DNA from: Candidatus Woesearchaeota archaeon
GTDB taxonomy: Archaea > Nanobdellota > Nanobdellia > Woesearchaeales > SM23-78
NCBI GenBank assembly: GCA_016930415.1
Contig: JAFGGS010000004.1
Location: forward strand, 1-44,984
Direction of reading: 5' to 3'
DNA: 44,984 bases
The position numbers and the translations under genes are program-made. The notes under the pieces are model-generated. The model ran no database searches and was not told where the DNA came from. It worked only from the letters and a program-made list of their open reading frames with translations. Below are positions 17,001 to 26,340 of this stretch, in pieces (position 1 is the first letter of the stretch; the number at the start of each line of letters is the position of its first letter).

Positions 17001-20000
17001 CGATGCATGGCTTGCTTAGTTCCCTCGCGACTATGGCCGCATGGGACGTTAATCCCCCGAGCTCAGTCACGATGGCCGACGCTTTTTTCATCGCTACCAG
17101 GAAGTCTGGAGTAGTCAAGGGTGCTACGAGGATATCTCCTTCCCGTACTTTTCCTAGTTCTGAGCGGTCCTTCACCAGAGCCACTATTCCTTTTGCGCTT
17201 CCTTTGCATGCAGGTATGCCCCTCAGCTCTCCGCTGGCTGATTCCTGAAACCTGTCTTTCCACTCTCTCAGGTCTTCTTTTAATAGGAGCAACCGCTCGT
17301 GCTTGTTGTCTGAGACGTAGCCGTAGGCCTTCATCCGCTCCTTGATCTCCTCTTTCTGGACTAAAAGACCCTCATCCAGGGATTCGGCTATCTCTTGAGG
17401 TCTAAGGTAGACCAGTTCATGCCTTGATATCCTGAGCCTCTTCGCAATCTCATCCAGAAGATTCCTTGCCCGGTAGCAAGCCTCGTTCATCCATTCCAGG
17501 CGGGCAGTCCTGAAGTAGATCACTCTTCGCATGAGCAGAGATAACTTCTTGAGCTCCAGCGGGAATGAGTCGATGATCTTCCTTGCAGCAGCATCGTTCG
17601 CTGCCCTCGTCTTCCTCAAGGAAGCGAGTTCACGTGAAGGATCCTTTATCTCCTCTATCTCGCGCAAGACGTCATCAGATGAGTATTCAGTGATGTCCAG
17701 GAGCGTGGAACGAAGCCAGCCGTATTTCTGGAGATAGAGAACGATCCGGCCTTCCAGCCTCTTTCCAGAGAAGTCTGATCCTGCCAGCGATAGGAGCTCT
17801 TCTCTTGCCCTCATGGTACTGATGGCCTCGCTGCTGACTGAAAACACGGCGTACGCCTCATCAACGCTTAGCTTAAGGCCTGAAAGCATCTCTTTCAGCC
17901 TGGCCTCCAGCGCAAGGTCTATTATCGTGGGTATGCCTATGAGACCGGATGTATCTCTGAAAAGATCGTAGAAGGAGGACCAATCAGCCTTGATCTTGGC
18001 GATACCTGTCTTAGAGTAATCGGTCATCTCTATATCTTTGGATAAGCCCATCAGCTTCTTGGACAAGGATTCTATCTTGTCGAAGATCTTCTCTGAAACG
18101 AAGAAGTCCTTTGATATGAACTCCCGCAGCTTCTCGTTCTCGCTTAGGTCTATGAATATGTCGTTGTCAAGTATCATCCTGTTCCTGAAAGGCGGAAGGA
18201 AAGGGAACAGCTTCTGGATGCTGGTCCTGTAGCCCTCATGAATGATGTGCTCTGTCAAGAGCTCAGTCCTGAAAGAGACAACGCGAAGCCAGTTCTCAGG
18301 AACAGAGGCTCTGATAACCTGTACGGTTCCAGCATCGGCGTCTACCTCGACCAGGTCGCCGTCCTTCACCTTGAATGAGGCGTTCTTCGTTCCGATAATG
18401 CACGGCTTCTTCATCTCGCGGCTCACGATAGCAGCGTGGCAGGTTATACCTCCTTCGTCTGTCACGATTGCGGCCGCCTTCTTCATCAGAGGGACATATT
18501 CTGGTCTGGTCATTGAAGTGAATAGTATGTCTCCTTGCTTGAACATATCATAGTCTTCCCGGCGAAGTATCACCTTTGCAGTCCCTCGCACTTTTCCAGG
18601 ATACGCCGTGTTCCCTGATATTCCCTCGTCATGAGTTTCGGAGCATTCTTTGATCTTCTTGATTCTCTCGACAGTCTCCTCATAGTCATCATATTGGAAC
18701 CTGACATCTCCATCCATCCGGCAAAGCATGATCGTGCCGCTTGGTCGTCTCATAATCTCGTCTTTCTTGCTGGCCAGGTAATCAGCGCCCAGGGCATACT
18801 CTTCATATGCGATATAGTACCTGTAGTCCTTAGGGATGCCTGCTTCCTTCAGAAGCTTCTCCGCCACCCGATACTCCGCGACCATCCCCTTTCCATGAAG
18901 GTCTTTCCTCTTGTCGCGAAGCCAGATGATGAACTGCATGTAGTCCGCCAATCTTCGTTCCTCTTCAGAGAGGGTCTTTCTCCAGGACTCGTGGCGCTTC
19001 TTCTTGGCCAGATACGCTTTCCGCTCCTGTTTTAGCTCTTCTGCTGCAAGCCTCGGATTTTTCAGGAATCCCGCGTACTCAGTCTGGATGGCTGATTCGA
19101 CCTCATCATCGGAGAAGACTCTCAGATAGCCCGCGAAGGTGTACTGCATCTTCTCGGCGATTTCCTTCAGGTTCATGTTATCAGATATCATCTTTAATAT
19201 ATCCTGGCGCTTCCTCTTGTCAAAAGACCATTCGACAGGATCTACCGCCCGGTCCCAGATGCGCGCTATGCTTCGCTCACTTATCTTAAGACCACGTTTC
19301 CTTATGAACTCCAGACATAATTCCTTGTCAAAGAACAGCGAGAATATCCCCTTGGCATTGTATGATCTTGATCCAGACACCACCTCCTTCATCCCTTCTG
19401 CCGCCTGGGAAGAGCTCATCTTCCTGATGGAAGAAATGGACATCCTTGCATAATCCTTGTCAAATCTCCTCTCGATGGCATCCAGTTCGGAAAGCCTCTT
19501 CTTGAGTGCAGACGGATTTTTCATGTATGATGAGAACATCTTTTCAGATTCGATCTTGAACTCAACATCTGACATAAGAACGAATCCAGATCCGTTCTTC
19601 ATGACCACCAGGAAAGAGAACGGAAAGCCTCGATTCCCGAAATCAGGAGAGAATCCTGGAGCACCTGCCGCGAAGAAATTTACTGGGACGAGGGGATAAT
19701 AAGTGTCCTTCCCGAAATCCTTGAGAAATACATCAAGCAAGTTCTCATCAGCAGCATCCCTTATTCTCCGTACGACGCCAGTGCCCGCGTCTACCTCGAC
19801 CAAATCTCCATCCTTCAAGGCTTTGGTGGCTATCTTCGTGCCTATTATGCACGGCTTCTTCATCTCGCGGCTCACGATGGCCGCGTGGCACGTCACTCCG
19901 CCTTCGTCTGTTATGAATCCGATTGCCCGTTTCATGGCAGGTACGAAGTCTGGCGTGGTCATGGATGCAACCAGGAATTCTCCTTCTTGGACTTTTTGGC

Positions 20001-23000
20001 AGTCCCGGGACGAGTGGAGGATCTTGACTCTCGCAGTGTAGTGGGAGGCAGTCCCTTTGCAGGCCACAGTCCCCTGGATCAGGCCGCCGTCTGATTGGAG
20101 GTGGCTTGATATCGCATCTTTCACCTTCTGAAGCTCGCTCTCGGTCGCGACTCGGGTCTTGCCTTGCTTGGTGATTATCATGAACTCGCTTCGCATGCGA
20201 TCTTGTGAGCGCGCAGATAGTTCCTCTTTCCTGGCTTTAAGCCCTTCAAGCTCTTCTGTGAACAAGTATTTGAGCTGGGTCTCAGGCAACCCAGTCCTTG
20301 ATCCTATCTCGCACAGCACCAGGCCGTACTTGTGGAAGAGCTGGAAGTCGAGCATCTTCCTCTCGTCCGTCCATACCGCTATCTTCTTGAGCTTGCCTAT
20401 CAGCGCAGTCTCTTTCTTTCCGAATCTGTGCTTCAGGATTATCTCTTTCTCGGATCGCTTGAGGGTGGCCTCGTGCGTCTTCATCTCTTCAAGCTTTGAC
20501 TTCGACTCGTTGATCTTCTCCTTGTAAGCGGATATCTGGCTTGCAAAGTGCTGCTCGTCCCATGTCGTCGGACCGTCGTAGCCAAATGGCATCCAGTAGT
20601 ATCTCTCTGCAAGCGCCTTGGTGGCTTCTTTTTCCTTCCCTTCGACCGCAGCCCTCATCGTGTCCAGGTCCATCATCGTCGCGTATGTCGACTCGCTTGG
20701 GTGTGACAGGACATCTAGCTCATCAGGGGACACCTTCAGGAAGATCCCTGCCTTCCTCTTGAACTGGTCTCCGGCGACGAACCAGGAGAACACGCTCGCG
20801 GCGTCGTATTCCAGGAACAACGACTTGATCTGTGAAGCGGTCGCGACAAGGCTTTCGAATGATTCCTTCTTAAGGTCGGCTTCCTTGTTTTTCTCCAGGA
20901 ACCCAAGTATTCTTTTCTTGGCCGCGGAAGTCCTCTTATCCAGGTTTTCGAAGTATCCTTCCTTCCAAATCATCTTGTCTGAGATAATATCTCCTAGGGC
21001 GTCCCATTCCTTCTTCGGGACGATCGTGTTCATCATCCCGTTCTTGAACGTGTTGTACTCGTAGCTTAGGGTCTCTCCATAGAGGCGCTTGACATCCTCG
21101 CTCGTCTGTAGGACCGCGTTCCAGTATACTGGCGAGAGCGCGCAAGGCCTCGATCTTGGAATCGTGAACTCCTCTATCGCCAGGTCGTCTGGTTGGCCAG
21201 TAATGATCCTGACGATTCCGTTGTCGGCGTCTATTTCTACAAGGTCTCCGTCCTTTAGCACTTTTGTCGCAACCTTAGTGCCTATTATGCACGGCTTCTT
21301 TAATTCCCGCGCGACGATTGCCGCGTGGCACGTGACGCCTCCCTCATCCGTCACGATTGCTGAGGCCATCTTCATGTATGGGACGTACTCTGGGCTAGTC
21401 ATCTCAGTGACTAACACGTCGCCTTCATGCAATCTTTTCAGGTCTGCGTCGGTAAGTATTAAGCGGGCTCGTCCGTTAGCCTTGCCTTTCCAGGCACAAG
21501 TCCCTTTGAGCTCAGTTCCTGTTGTTTCGTGCTTTTCAAAAGAAACGCCTTCTTTCTCAAGAACTTCGCGGGTTTCTTCAAGCGAGAGTATTTTTCCGTT
21601 GTACAATCCAAACCCGTTTTCCCTTGATTTTATCACGTCTAATGTGTCTGCTTTGCCAAGCTTGCCGACTTCTTCAACCGTTACTAGTTTAGAGTATTTC
21701 TTGGCTGAAGGGAATTCTTTCTCTACGAACTCATGGAGCAGGTTGCCCATCTTGGCAGTGTACTTCTCAGTCTGCCCACGATATTTCAATATGAAATCCT
21801 TTGATTTCTTGTCCACGTCAAGCTTCGGGAGGGTGTAGGGCGTGTTGAGTGCCGCCCAGAAGTCTACTAGGGCGGAGTAGTACTTCTTGAATTCCTTCTC
21901 AGACCCTATCTTCTTCTTGCCTTTGGCGTACGGCTCGATGACTGACCATACCGCTTCCAGATCCTTACAGATCGCTTTCAGAAATCCAGGCTTATCCACC
22001 TTCTTCTTAAGGATCGAGTCGATCTCGTCAAGCTCTTTTTGCTCGTAGTAGACCGTCGTCTTCCGGCCGCTTGAGGGCTTTAGGAAAAGGTTGTGTCTTA
22101 CCTTATGGCAGAGGTACTTCTCGTAGCCCTTCCGATCACTCTCATCCCACATCTGGAAGTACAGGAGCGACTTGTCACGGGTGTAGATCGGTGAGAGGAT
22201 GACCTTGCCTGCTGAGATGACCTTTACGATGCCCTTGTCGGCGTCCACTTCCACGACGTCGCCGTCCTTAAGTACTCGCGTCGCGACCTTCGTCCCGATG
22301 ATGCACGGTTTCTTCATCTCGCGAGCGATTATGGCGGCGTGGCAGGTTATTCCGCCTTCGTCTGTCACGAAGGCCGCTGCTTTCTTCATCGCGGGCAGGT
22401 ACTTTGGCATTGTCATGGAGGCGACTAGGATGTCTCCTTGTCTTACCTTAGGAATGTCTTTTATGCTTGAGATTACCTTTACTATGCCTTTGGCTTTGCC
22501 TTTCTGTACTAGTTGTCCTTTTATCTCATTCCCAGTCGCTTCTGCCTTCCCGGAGATTACTGATTCCCCCTCTTCCAGGCAAATCCCTAGTTCTGGGAGG
22601 ATATGGCTTTGGTCTCCGACGTAAATCTGGCTCTTGTAGAATATGAATCCCTTCGATCTCTCTTTTATCTTGGGAACAATGCTTTTTGTCTTTATTTCTC
22701 CGCTCCAAATCTCTTCTGGCGAGACGAACCGAGTCTTGCCTTTGAGTTTTGGGAATGTTTTCTCCATGAATTCCTTGAAGACGGCTTCTGGCGTCTCGTT
22801 GTATTCCTGAGTCTTGCTTCTTGCCTCGTATGCCAGCTTTTTTAGCTCCTCATCAACTGGCAAAGAAGGGATTATGAAGATCACCCCGATCCACGCCCAT
22901 ACAAAAGCGTATTCTTCCTGAAACTCTCTTAACTGAGCCAGGTTCTTTATCTTCTTCTTGCCGATGAAATATTGTTTCAAGCGCTCAAAACGATTTAGGA

Positions 23001-25305
23001 AATCCTGAATCTTTCCAATCATCGCTTCCTTGTCCTGGCAATCCTTTGCAATTGAGGGGATGATCTTTTTCAGCGCATCAGGATAATAATATACATCAAC
23101 AAGATCCTTGCCCTTATAGATTGCGCAGGCTTCATCCACAGACACTCCTGTGATGTCTGCCATCTTCTGGCTCACTGCATTATACCAAGCCGCTATCCTG
23201 AAGAGAGAGTATTCCCTTGCGTGTTCTCTGGTGAAGGTTCTGAACTGCGATTGACCAATACTTTGATTCATAATCCTAACAACTCCTAGGTCCGCATCCA
23301 CTTCCACTAAGTCTCCGTCTTTGAGGATTTTGGTCGCGTGCTTCGTCCCTATCACGCATGGCTTCTTGAGTTCTCTCGCGACGATTGCCGCGTGGGAGAG
23401 CATTCCACCTCCGTTTGTGACTATCGCCCCTGCTTTTTTCATTAAAGGTAAGAAATTTGGATCAGTCATCCCCGTGACCAAGATGTCTCCTTCATTCATT
23501 GTGGCGTGCTGATAATTAAGTATTATCTTACAGGGCCCTACGACGCGTCCAGGGTAAGCCGCGGTTCCTTGAAGCTGCTTGATTTCGCTCTTCTCCACCC
23601 AAGACTGCTCTATCTTTTCAAGTTGAGATTCGTTCAGAAAATACGTTTCTTCATCCTCGAAATACAGCCCTAGGCAGGAATATCTTCTTTCCAGATCTGC
23701 TTTCTCAGGAAGTCTCTTGTTCTCTTGGTAATCATATATTTCCGAGGCAGTCATCATCAGAATCAGTTTCTTTGGGTATTTCATCTCGCTCGCAAGCAGG
23801 TCTGTTGCCTTTGCATACATCTCTGCATTGTCTTTATAGAAGGTCTCGGAATATTTCCTAGCTTCTTCAAGCAAACTTCTTGTCTTCAGCGCGTCTTTAG
23901 GCAGATAATTGAAGGCTATCTTTGTCGCTACATTATAAGCGCCATATCTCTTGTACGGCTCCTTGAATGTCTTTAGCCTCTTTAGGAATTCGGAAGGCTT
24001 TAACTCCAGGATTTTATTGACGGCATCAGCTGCCTTCTTGAAGTTGTCAGCAAATGTTTTTGCATATCTGGGGTCTTCTAATTTCTTTGATAGGTATCTG
24101 CCAAATTCCTGAAGCTCATCCTGTGGCAGGCGGGCTGAGGAGATCCCGTCGTGGTAAGTGACTAGATAATGATGGAATGATTTGCCGAAGTTCTCCTGCA
24201 ATGCAGCGAAATAGATATTGTTAGATGTGGACACTTCTATCAGAGGGAATGGCCCGCTCCAATCCGCATACCAATCAGTCTTCTTGATCAGACCAAGGAG
24301 ATTCGATTCAATCTCCTTAGGTTTCAGTAAAACTATAATTCCCTTGTCGGCGGCGTCCTTGTTTGTCAGCGTCGTTATAGGCCTGCTCTGGGTTATGTAG
24401 AACTTGCCACCTTCCCTCGCCCATTCTATGTCGCAGGGGAATCCGTAGTGATTCTCTATCCTTATGATTATCTTTGATAGTTCGATTATCTCGGAGTCTG
24501 TGAGCACTTGCGTCTTTCCTGCGTCTCCCAGTTCTTTCCACTCGTTGCCCCCGTCTTTTTTCCTGAAGAGCCCTTTGCTTTGCCCGCTCACGTTCTTCTC
24601 CAGGAACTTGAGGCTTTTCTTGTGCACAACATAGCTGTCAGGGGTGACTTGTCCCGAAACCACTGCTTCTCCGAGGCCATAGCCTGCTTCAATGATTAGC
24701 TGGTCAGGATCCTCAGTCACAGGATGCACAGAAAAAGCGATTCCTGCGCTCTCGCTTTGGATCATCTTCTGGACCACGACTGCCACAGACACGTCTTCCT
24801 TGTGCAGTTCCTTCTCGAAGCGGTAGAATATCGCTCTTGGTGTGTAGAGCGATGCCCAGCATTTCCTGACGCTCTCCAGCAACCCTTTCTCGGTCACGTT
24901 TAGGAATGTGTCTAGCTGGCCTGCCCACGCTGCTGATGCGGAGTCTTCCGAGGTCGCGCTCGACCTTACGGCTACAAATTGCGCTCCAAGCCTCTTGAAG
25001 GCTTTCTTGATGTCTGACGCGATTACGTCAGGGATCTTCCCATCCAGTATGAGCGCTTGTATCTTCTCTGAGGCGAATTCTACTGTGTGGGTCTCTCTTA
25101 TGTCGACAGTCTCTAGAACTGCTTCTATCTCCGCTACGATGTTGTTCTCCTTTATGAACTGCTTGAAAGAATCAGATAGGATCACAAAACCTGGCGGCAC
25201 TGGAAAGCCTGCGCTTGCCATCTCTCCGAGTGATGCGCCTTTGCCTCCTGCTTGGGCCACATCCTCTTTTCTTACGTCCTTAAAGCTTAATGAAAAGCTC
25301 GGCAT
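14020..25305 (-). CDS. Giant ATP-grasp plus eight phosphohistidine swivel-domain protein
   Basis: This is a 3761-residue protein. Residues 1 to about 315 form a PEP-synthase-type ATP-grasp domain (GGKGASLGEM, VRSSATSEDS, QSRPITTL). Eight mobile swivel domains follow, each with the T-x-x-GG-x-x-x-HAA signature; the histidines are H638, H989, H1327, H1807, H2290, H2755, H3239 and H3717. The spacers are about 250-400 residues and helical. I see no PEP/pyruvate TIM barrel, so it is not a PEP synthase or PPDK. The order ATP-grasp, helical domain, His domain is that of rifampin phosphotransferase and related dikinases, with seven extra modules. It should transfer the ATP beta-phosphate via histidine to unknown acceptors. 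Leaderless: TATA (about 25328-25340) is 29 nt before ATG. Confidence 0.93.
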   Translation of the reverse strand: MPSFSLSFKDVRKEDVAQAGGKGASLGEMASAGFPVPPGFVILSDSFKQFIKENNIVAEIEAVLETVDIRETHTVEFASEKIQALILDGKIPDVIASDIKKAFKRLGAQFVAVRSSATSEDSASAAWAGQLDTFLNVTEKGLLESVRKCWASLYTPRAIFYRFEKELHKEDVSVAVVVQKMIQSESAGIAFSVHPVTEDPDQLIIEAGYGLGEAVVSGQVTPDSYVVHKKSLKFLEKNVSGQSKGLFRKKDGGNEWKELGDAGKTQVLTDSEIIELSKIIIRIENHYGFPCDIEWAREGGKFYITQSRPITTLTNKDAADKGIIVLLKPKEIESNLLGLIKKTDWYADWSGPFPLIEVSTSNNIYFAALQENFGKSFHHYLVTYHDGISSARLPQDELQEFGRYLSKKLEDPRYAKTFADNFKKAADAVNKILELKPSEFLKRLKTFKEPYKRYGAYNVATKIAFNYLPKDALKTRSLLEEARKYSETFYKDNAEMYAKATDLLASEMKYPKKLILMMTASEIYDYQENKRLPEKADLERRYSCLGLYFEDEETYFLNESQLEKIEQSWVEKSEIKQLQGTAAYPGRVVGPCKIILNYQHATMNEGDILVTGMTDPNFLPLMKKAGAIVTNGGGMLSHAAIVARELKKPCVIGTKHATKILKDGDLVEVDADLGVVRIMNQSIGQSQFRTFTREHAREYSLFRIAAWYNAVSQKMADITGVSVDEACAIYKGKDLVDVYYYPDALKKIIPSIAKDCQDKEAMIGKIQDFLNRFERLKQYFIGKKKIKNLAQLREFQEEYAFVWAWIGVIFIIPSLPVDEELKKLAYEARSKTQEYNETPEAVFKEFMEKTFPKLKGKTRFVSPEEIWSGEIKTKSIVPKIKERSKGFIFYKSQIYVGDQSHILPELGICLEEGESVISGKAEATGNEIKGQLVQKGKAKGIVKVISSIKDIPKVRQGDILVASMTMPKYLPAMKKAAAFVTDEGGITCHAAIIAREMKKPCIIGTKVATRVLKDGDVVEVDADKGIVKVISAGKVILSPIYTRDKSLLYFQMWDESDRKGYEKYLCHKVRHNLFLKPSSGRKTTVYYEQKELDEIDSILKKKVDKPGFLKAICKDLEAVWSVIEPYAKGKKKIGSEKEFKKYYSALVDFWAALNTPYTLPKLDVDKKSKDFILKYRGQTEKYTAKMGNLLHEFVEKEFPSAKKYSKLVTVEEVGKLGKADTLDVIKSRENGFGLYNGKILSLEETREVLEKEGVSFEKHETTGTELKGTCAWKGKANGRARLILTDADLKRLHEGDVLVTEMTSPEYVPYMKMASAIVTDEGGVTCHAAIVARELKKPCIIGTKVATKVLKDGDLVEIDADNGIVRIITGQPDDLAIEEFTIPRSRPCALSPVYWNAVLQTSEDVKRLYGETLSYEYNTFKNGMMNTIVPKKEWDALGDIISDKMIWKEGYFENLDKRTSAAKKRILGFLEKNKEADLKKESFESLVATASQIKSLFLEYDAASVFSWFVAGDQFKRKAGIFLKVSPDELDVLSHPSESTYATMMDLDTMRAAVEGKEKEATKALAERYYWMPFGYDGPTTWDEQHFASQISAYKEKINESKSKLEEMKTHEATLKRSEKEIILKHRFGKKETALIGKLKKIAVWTDERKMLDFQLFHKYGLVLCEIGSRTGLPETQLKYLFTEELEGLKARKEELSARSQDRMRSEFMIITKQGKTRVATESELQKVKDAISSHLQSDGGLIQGTVACKGTASHYTARVKILHSSRDCQKVQEGEFLVASMTTPDFVPAMKRAIGFITDEGGVTCHAAIVSREMKKPCIIGTKIATKALKDGDLVEVDAGTGVVRRIRDAADENLLDVFLKDFGKDTYYPLVPVNFFAAGAPGFSPDFGNRGFPFSFLVVMKNGSGFVLMSDVEFKIESEKMFSSYMKNPSALKKRLSELDAIERRFDKDYARMSISSIRKMSSSQAAEGMKEVVSGSRSYNAKGIFSLFFDKELCLEFIRKRGLKISERSIARIWDRAVDPVEWSFDKRKRQDILKMISDNMNLKEIAEKMQYTFAGYLRVFSDDEVESAIQTEYAGFLKNPRLAAEELKQERKAYLAKKKRHESWRKTLSEEERRLADYMQFIIWLRDKRKDLHGKGMVAEYRVAEKLLKEAGIPKDYRYYIAYEEYALGADYLASKKDEIMRRPSGTIMLCRMDGDVRFQYDDYEETVERIKKIKECSETHDEGISGNTAYPGKVRGTAKVILRREDYDMFKQGDILFTSMTRPEYVPLMKKAAAIVTDEGGITCHAAIVSREMKKPCIIGTKNASFKVKDGDLVEVDADAGTVQVIRASVPENWLRVVSFRTELLTEHIIHEGYRTSIQKLFPFLPPFRNRMILDNDIFIDLSENEKLREFISKDFFVSEKIFDKIESLSKKLMGLSKDIEMTDYSKTGIAKIKADWSSFYDLFRDTSGLIGIPTIIDLALEARLKEMLSGLKLSVDEAYAVFSVSSEAISTMRAREELLSLAGSDFSGKRLEGRIVLYLQKYGWLRSTLLDITEYSSDDVLREIEEIKDPSRELASLRKTRAANDAAARKIIDSFPLELKKLSLLMRRVIYFRTARLEWMNEACYRARNLLDEIAKRLRISRHELVYLRPQEIAESLDEGLLVQKEEIKERMKAYGYVSDNKHERLLLLKEDLREWKDRFQESASGELRGIPACKGSAKGIVALVKDRSELGKVREGDILVAPLTTPDFLVAMKKASAIVTELGGLTSHAAIVARELSKPCIVGIKGVTSSLKDGDLVEVDADLGVVRKLEPSELLIDDYIRQMHRIEMSAPVPNCSVLVQSSGWNTKKYFGKYYDDEQDFPLFAAMKQGEGFLGWSLGKAKRINAEIFRRYWRDPAILAKILDDLRMLEHRIDESYMRMTYRYVTAGPEDRILSEALDALDAAWDLNALVFFSVYFDKELCRSYVEGHGIRVRDFDNFWERAVQPVFLSFDKRRYLHFLKTLKRTKDWDVIGEQCQFLEAHYDHVKTVREVALILKEKHKGIRDAAAEIKRIEREQRMQDKGCQSWMRGLNVDERKLAAFIQAAMELRDIRKDSIAKAVALVFKAAQKVCKKSGVEDSLAFFMTVGELRKGSDYLEKNKEEIRERTGGFTSLVNYDGTIAFRREDYDRTKEKAYAFYNGQHLAGVDRGLIRGQTGSPGKAKGTVRKIYTVASEGKNFRQGEILVTGMTRPEYVPLMKKAAAVVTDEGGITCHAAIVSRELRIPCVIGTKIATHSLKDGDLVEVDADKGVVKIIFAARAPDKMRVVVTRKYVPLLTDFFLSSYADTSNYVKLYGHEYFMRTAYIDGPFYYGRDAAEFGDFMMGHEAKAPGTVMRSLERIYAQGDWLIRLAKKIRSSDYSRTDMKRLISDFRRFAKEYVLFGISLAGYNIQLPVEKHLRKVLIKRGIDEGELGLLTFPLKENFAALEAKNLLRIGSVIQDKGEFSDLSRAEQKMLAEHVEEYGWINARGGLADPWTENEIFDRIKEVKGSCAEKLSESEAHRKDEMWRSDALLKRLDLDQKLRAMVAIARELVYFRTYRTDCLNQAVPLIRNLLEAIAKKRSISYEDLLHLRVDEILEEEEVSREEISRRKNGYAEMCLKPGELRFTSDPEEMESWQKEYCEEDGHDSTEIKGTPANKGSVKGIVHIVMTKQDIHKVREGDVLVAPMTTPNMVSAMEKAAAFVTDEGGITCHAAIIAREMKKPCIIGTKNATKILKDGDLVEVDADTGEVKIIRRA

Positions 25306-25411
25306 ACGGTTGATAGCCGGAGCGCATTAATAAATATTGCCCTGGAGCCAGGCAGGGTTTGCCAAAATAAATACATTTAAAAACAGTGTCCGTTACTAGT
25401 GTCGTAAGAAG

Positions 25412-25688
25412 ATGGTAGAGAATAATCATATAGATTTTATCGAGGAGGATTCGCGATTAGCTTCGGCCTAAGAAAGGAAAAAGATGGACTATGCAGCTCA
25501 TATGGCTTACGTACCAGAGTATCATACGTGTGCTCCTCCCGCAGGCTTTCCTGCTAGCTTTGGCCCTGTCTTCTCTTCTCTTGATCCGTTATCGTCAGGT
25601 TTTCTATTTTCAATCAGCTCTCTTTTTGCTTCCAGCCCTTGCCGGAGGTATGGCTTTATTCCTGTTCATTCTCAATTTTTTCATATGA
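25412..25688 (+). pseudogene. Small two-helix membrane ORF with a +1 frame break, upstream of pdaD
   Basis: ATG 25412 opens MVENNHIDFIEEDSRLASA and stops at TAA 25469-25471. Skipping one base at GCC-TAAG continues with KKGKRWTMQLIWL and then two strongly hydrophobic segments ending at 25688. The combined product has an acidic start, a basic patch and two membrane helices, which is a sensible small membrane protein. Alternatively only the part from ATG 25491 (65 residues) is made. TTTAAAAA (25376-25383) lies 32 nt before ATG 25412. This could be a programmed frameshift, a decayed gene or a sequencing indel. A competing frame starting at ATG 25484 has a good AAAGGA site but is less protein-like. 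Confidence 0.4.
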
Positions 25689-25719
25689 TGGATTTTTCGG
25701 AGGTGGTCTAAGTACCAAA

Positions 25720-26316
25720 ATGAACCAAGCAGTTGTTAAGAGAGTTTTGTTGGATAGGAGTAATGAGAGTGCCCCGCAGAGGAGTGTCTTGTTGGGCAAC
25801 AGGGTGCCTAAGGATTATTTCGTGACTTGCGGCTCTGGCGAGAGCGACATAACAATCCACGCAGGGTCTTATCACTTGGCGCTGAAAGAGGCTGGTATTG
25901 AGATGTGCAACATCATGACTTACTCGTCGATACTGCCTGCGATCGCGAATGAGGTCGAGAAGCCTGATCCTAAGGATCTGGTCCATGGCAGCGTGATGGA
26001 CACCATCTGCGCTGTCGCGAATGCAGAGCGCGGAGAGCGCGCGACCGCGGCCATCATCTACGGCTGGCTCTTTGACAGGGAGACTGGCGAGCGCTTCGGC
26101 GGCCTAGTGTGCGAGTATCATGGTGAGAAGACAGAAGCGGACGCCGCGGCTGAGCTTAGGATGAGCTTGAACGAGTTGTATTTCAACGGCTTCTCCAATC
26201 GCTTCGAGCTTCAGGAGGGGCGCTTGACCACTAAGAGCATCGTGCCTAAGAAGAAGTATGGGACTGCAATCGTCTCGATCTGCTTCACAAGCTACGAGTG
26301 CCCGGTCCTTGCGTGA
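25720..26316 (+). CDS. pdaD: Pyruvoyl-dependent arginine decarboxylase
   Basis: The 198-residue proenzyme self-cleaves at a Ser-Ser pair to make the pyruvoyl cofactor, then converts arginine to agmatine, the first step of archaeal polyamine synthesis. GNRVPKDYF, TCGSGESDI and MTYSSILP are present, with cleavage expected between S69 and S70. GLVCEYHGEK and the ELYFNGF helix follow as in the family. ATG 25720 is chosen over an in-frame upstream start (25639) because homology begins just after it and GGAGGTGGT (25699-25707) precedes it. The spacing of 12 nt is long. It is probably cotranscribed with the small membrane ORF upstream. Confidence 0.93.
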   Translation: MNQAVVKRVLLDRSNESAPQRSVLLGNRVPKDYFVTCGSGESDITIHAGSYHLALKEAGIEMCNIMTYSSILPAIANEVEKPDPKDLVHGSVMDTICAVANAERGERATAAIIYGWLFDRETGERFGGLVCEYHGEKTEADAAAELRMSLNELYFNGFSNRFELQEGRLTTKSIVPKKKYGTAIVSICFTSYECPVLA

Positions 26317-26340
26317 AATATGTATTTTCTGAAACTTTTT

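Noticed and set aside
14020-25305. Giant gene as a classical PEP synthase or PPDK
   Set aside because: No PEP/pyruvate-binding TIM barrel or its catalytic cysteine region is visible anywhere in 3761 residues.
25484-25711. 75-codon frame between the giant gene and pdaD
   Set aside because: It has a good ribosome binding site, but the translation is Ser/Phe/Pro-rich and unlike a folded protein. The overlapping +1 frame encodes two clear membrane helices.
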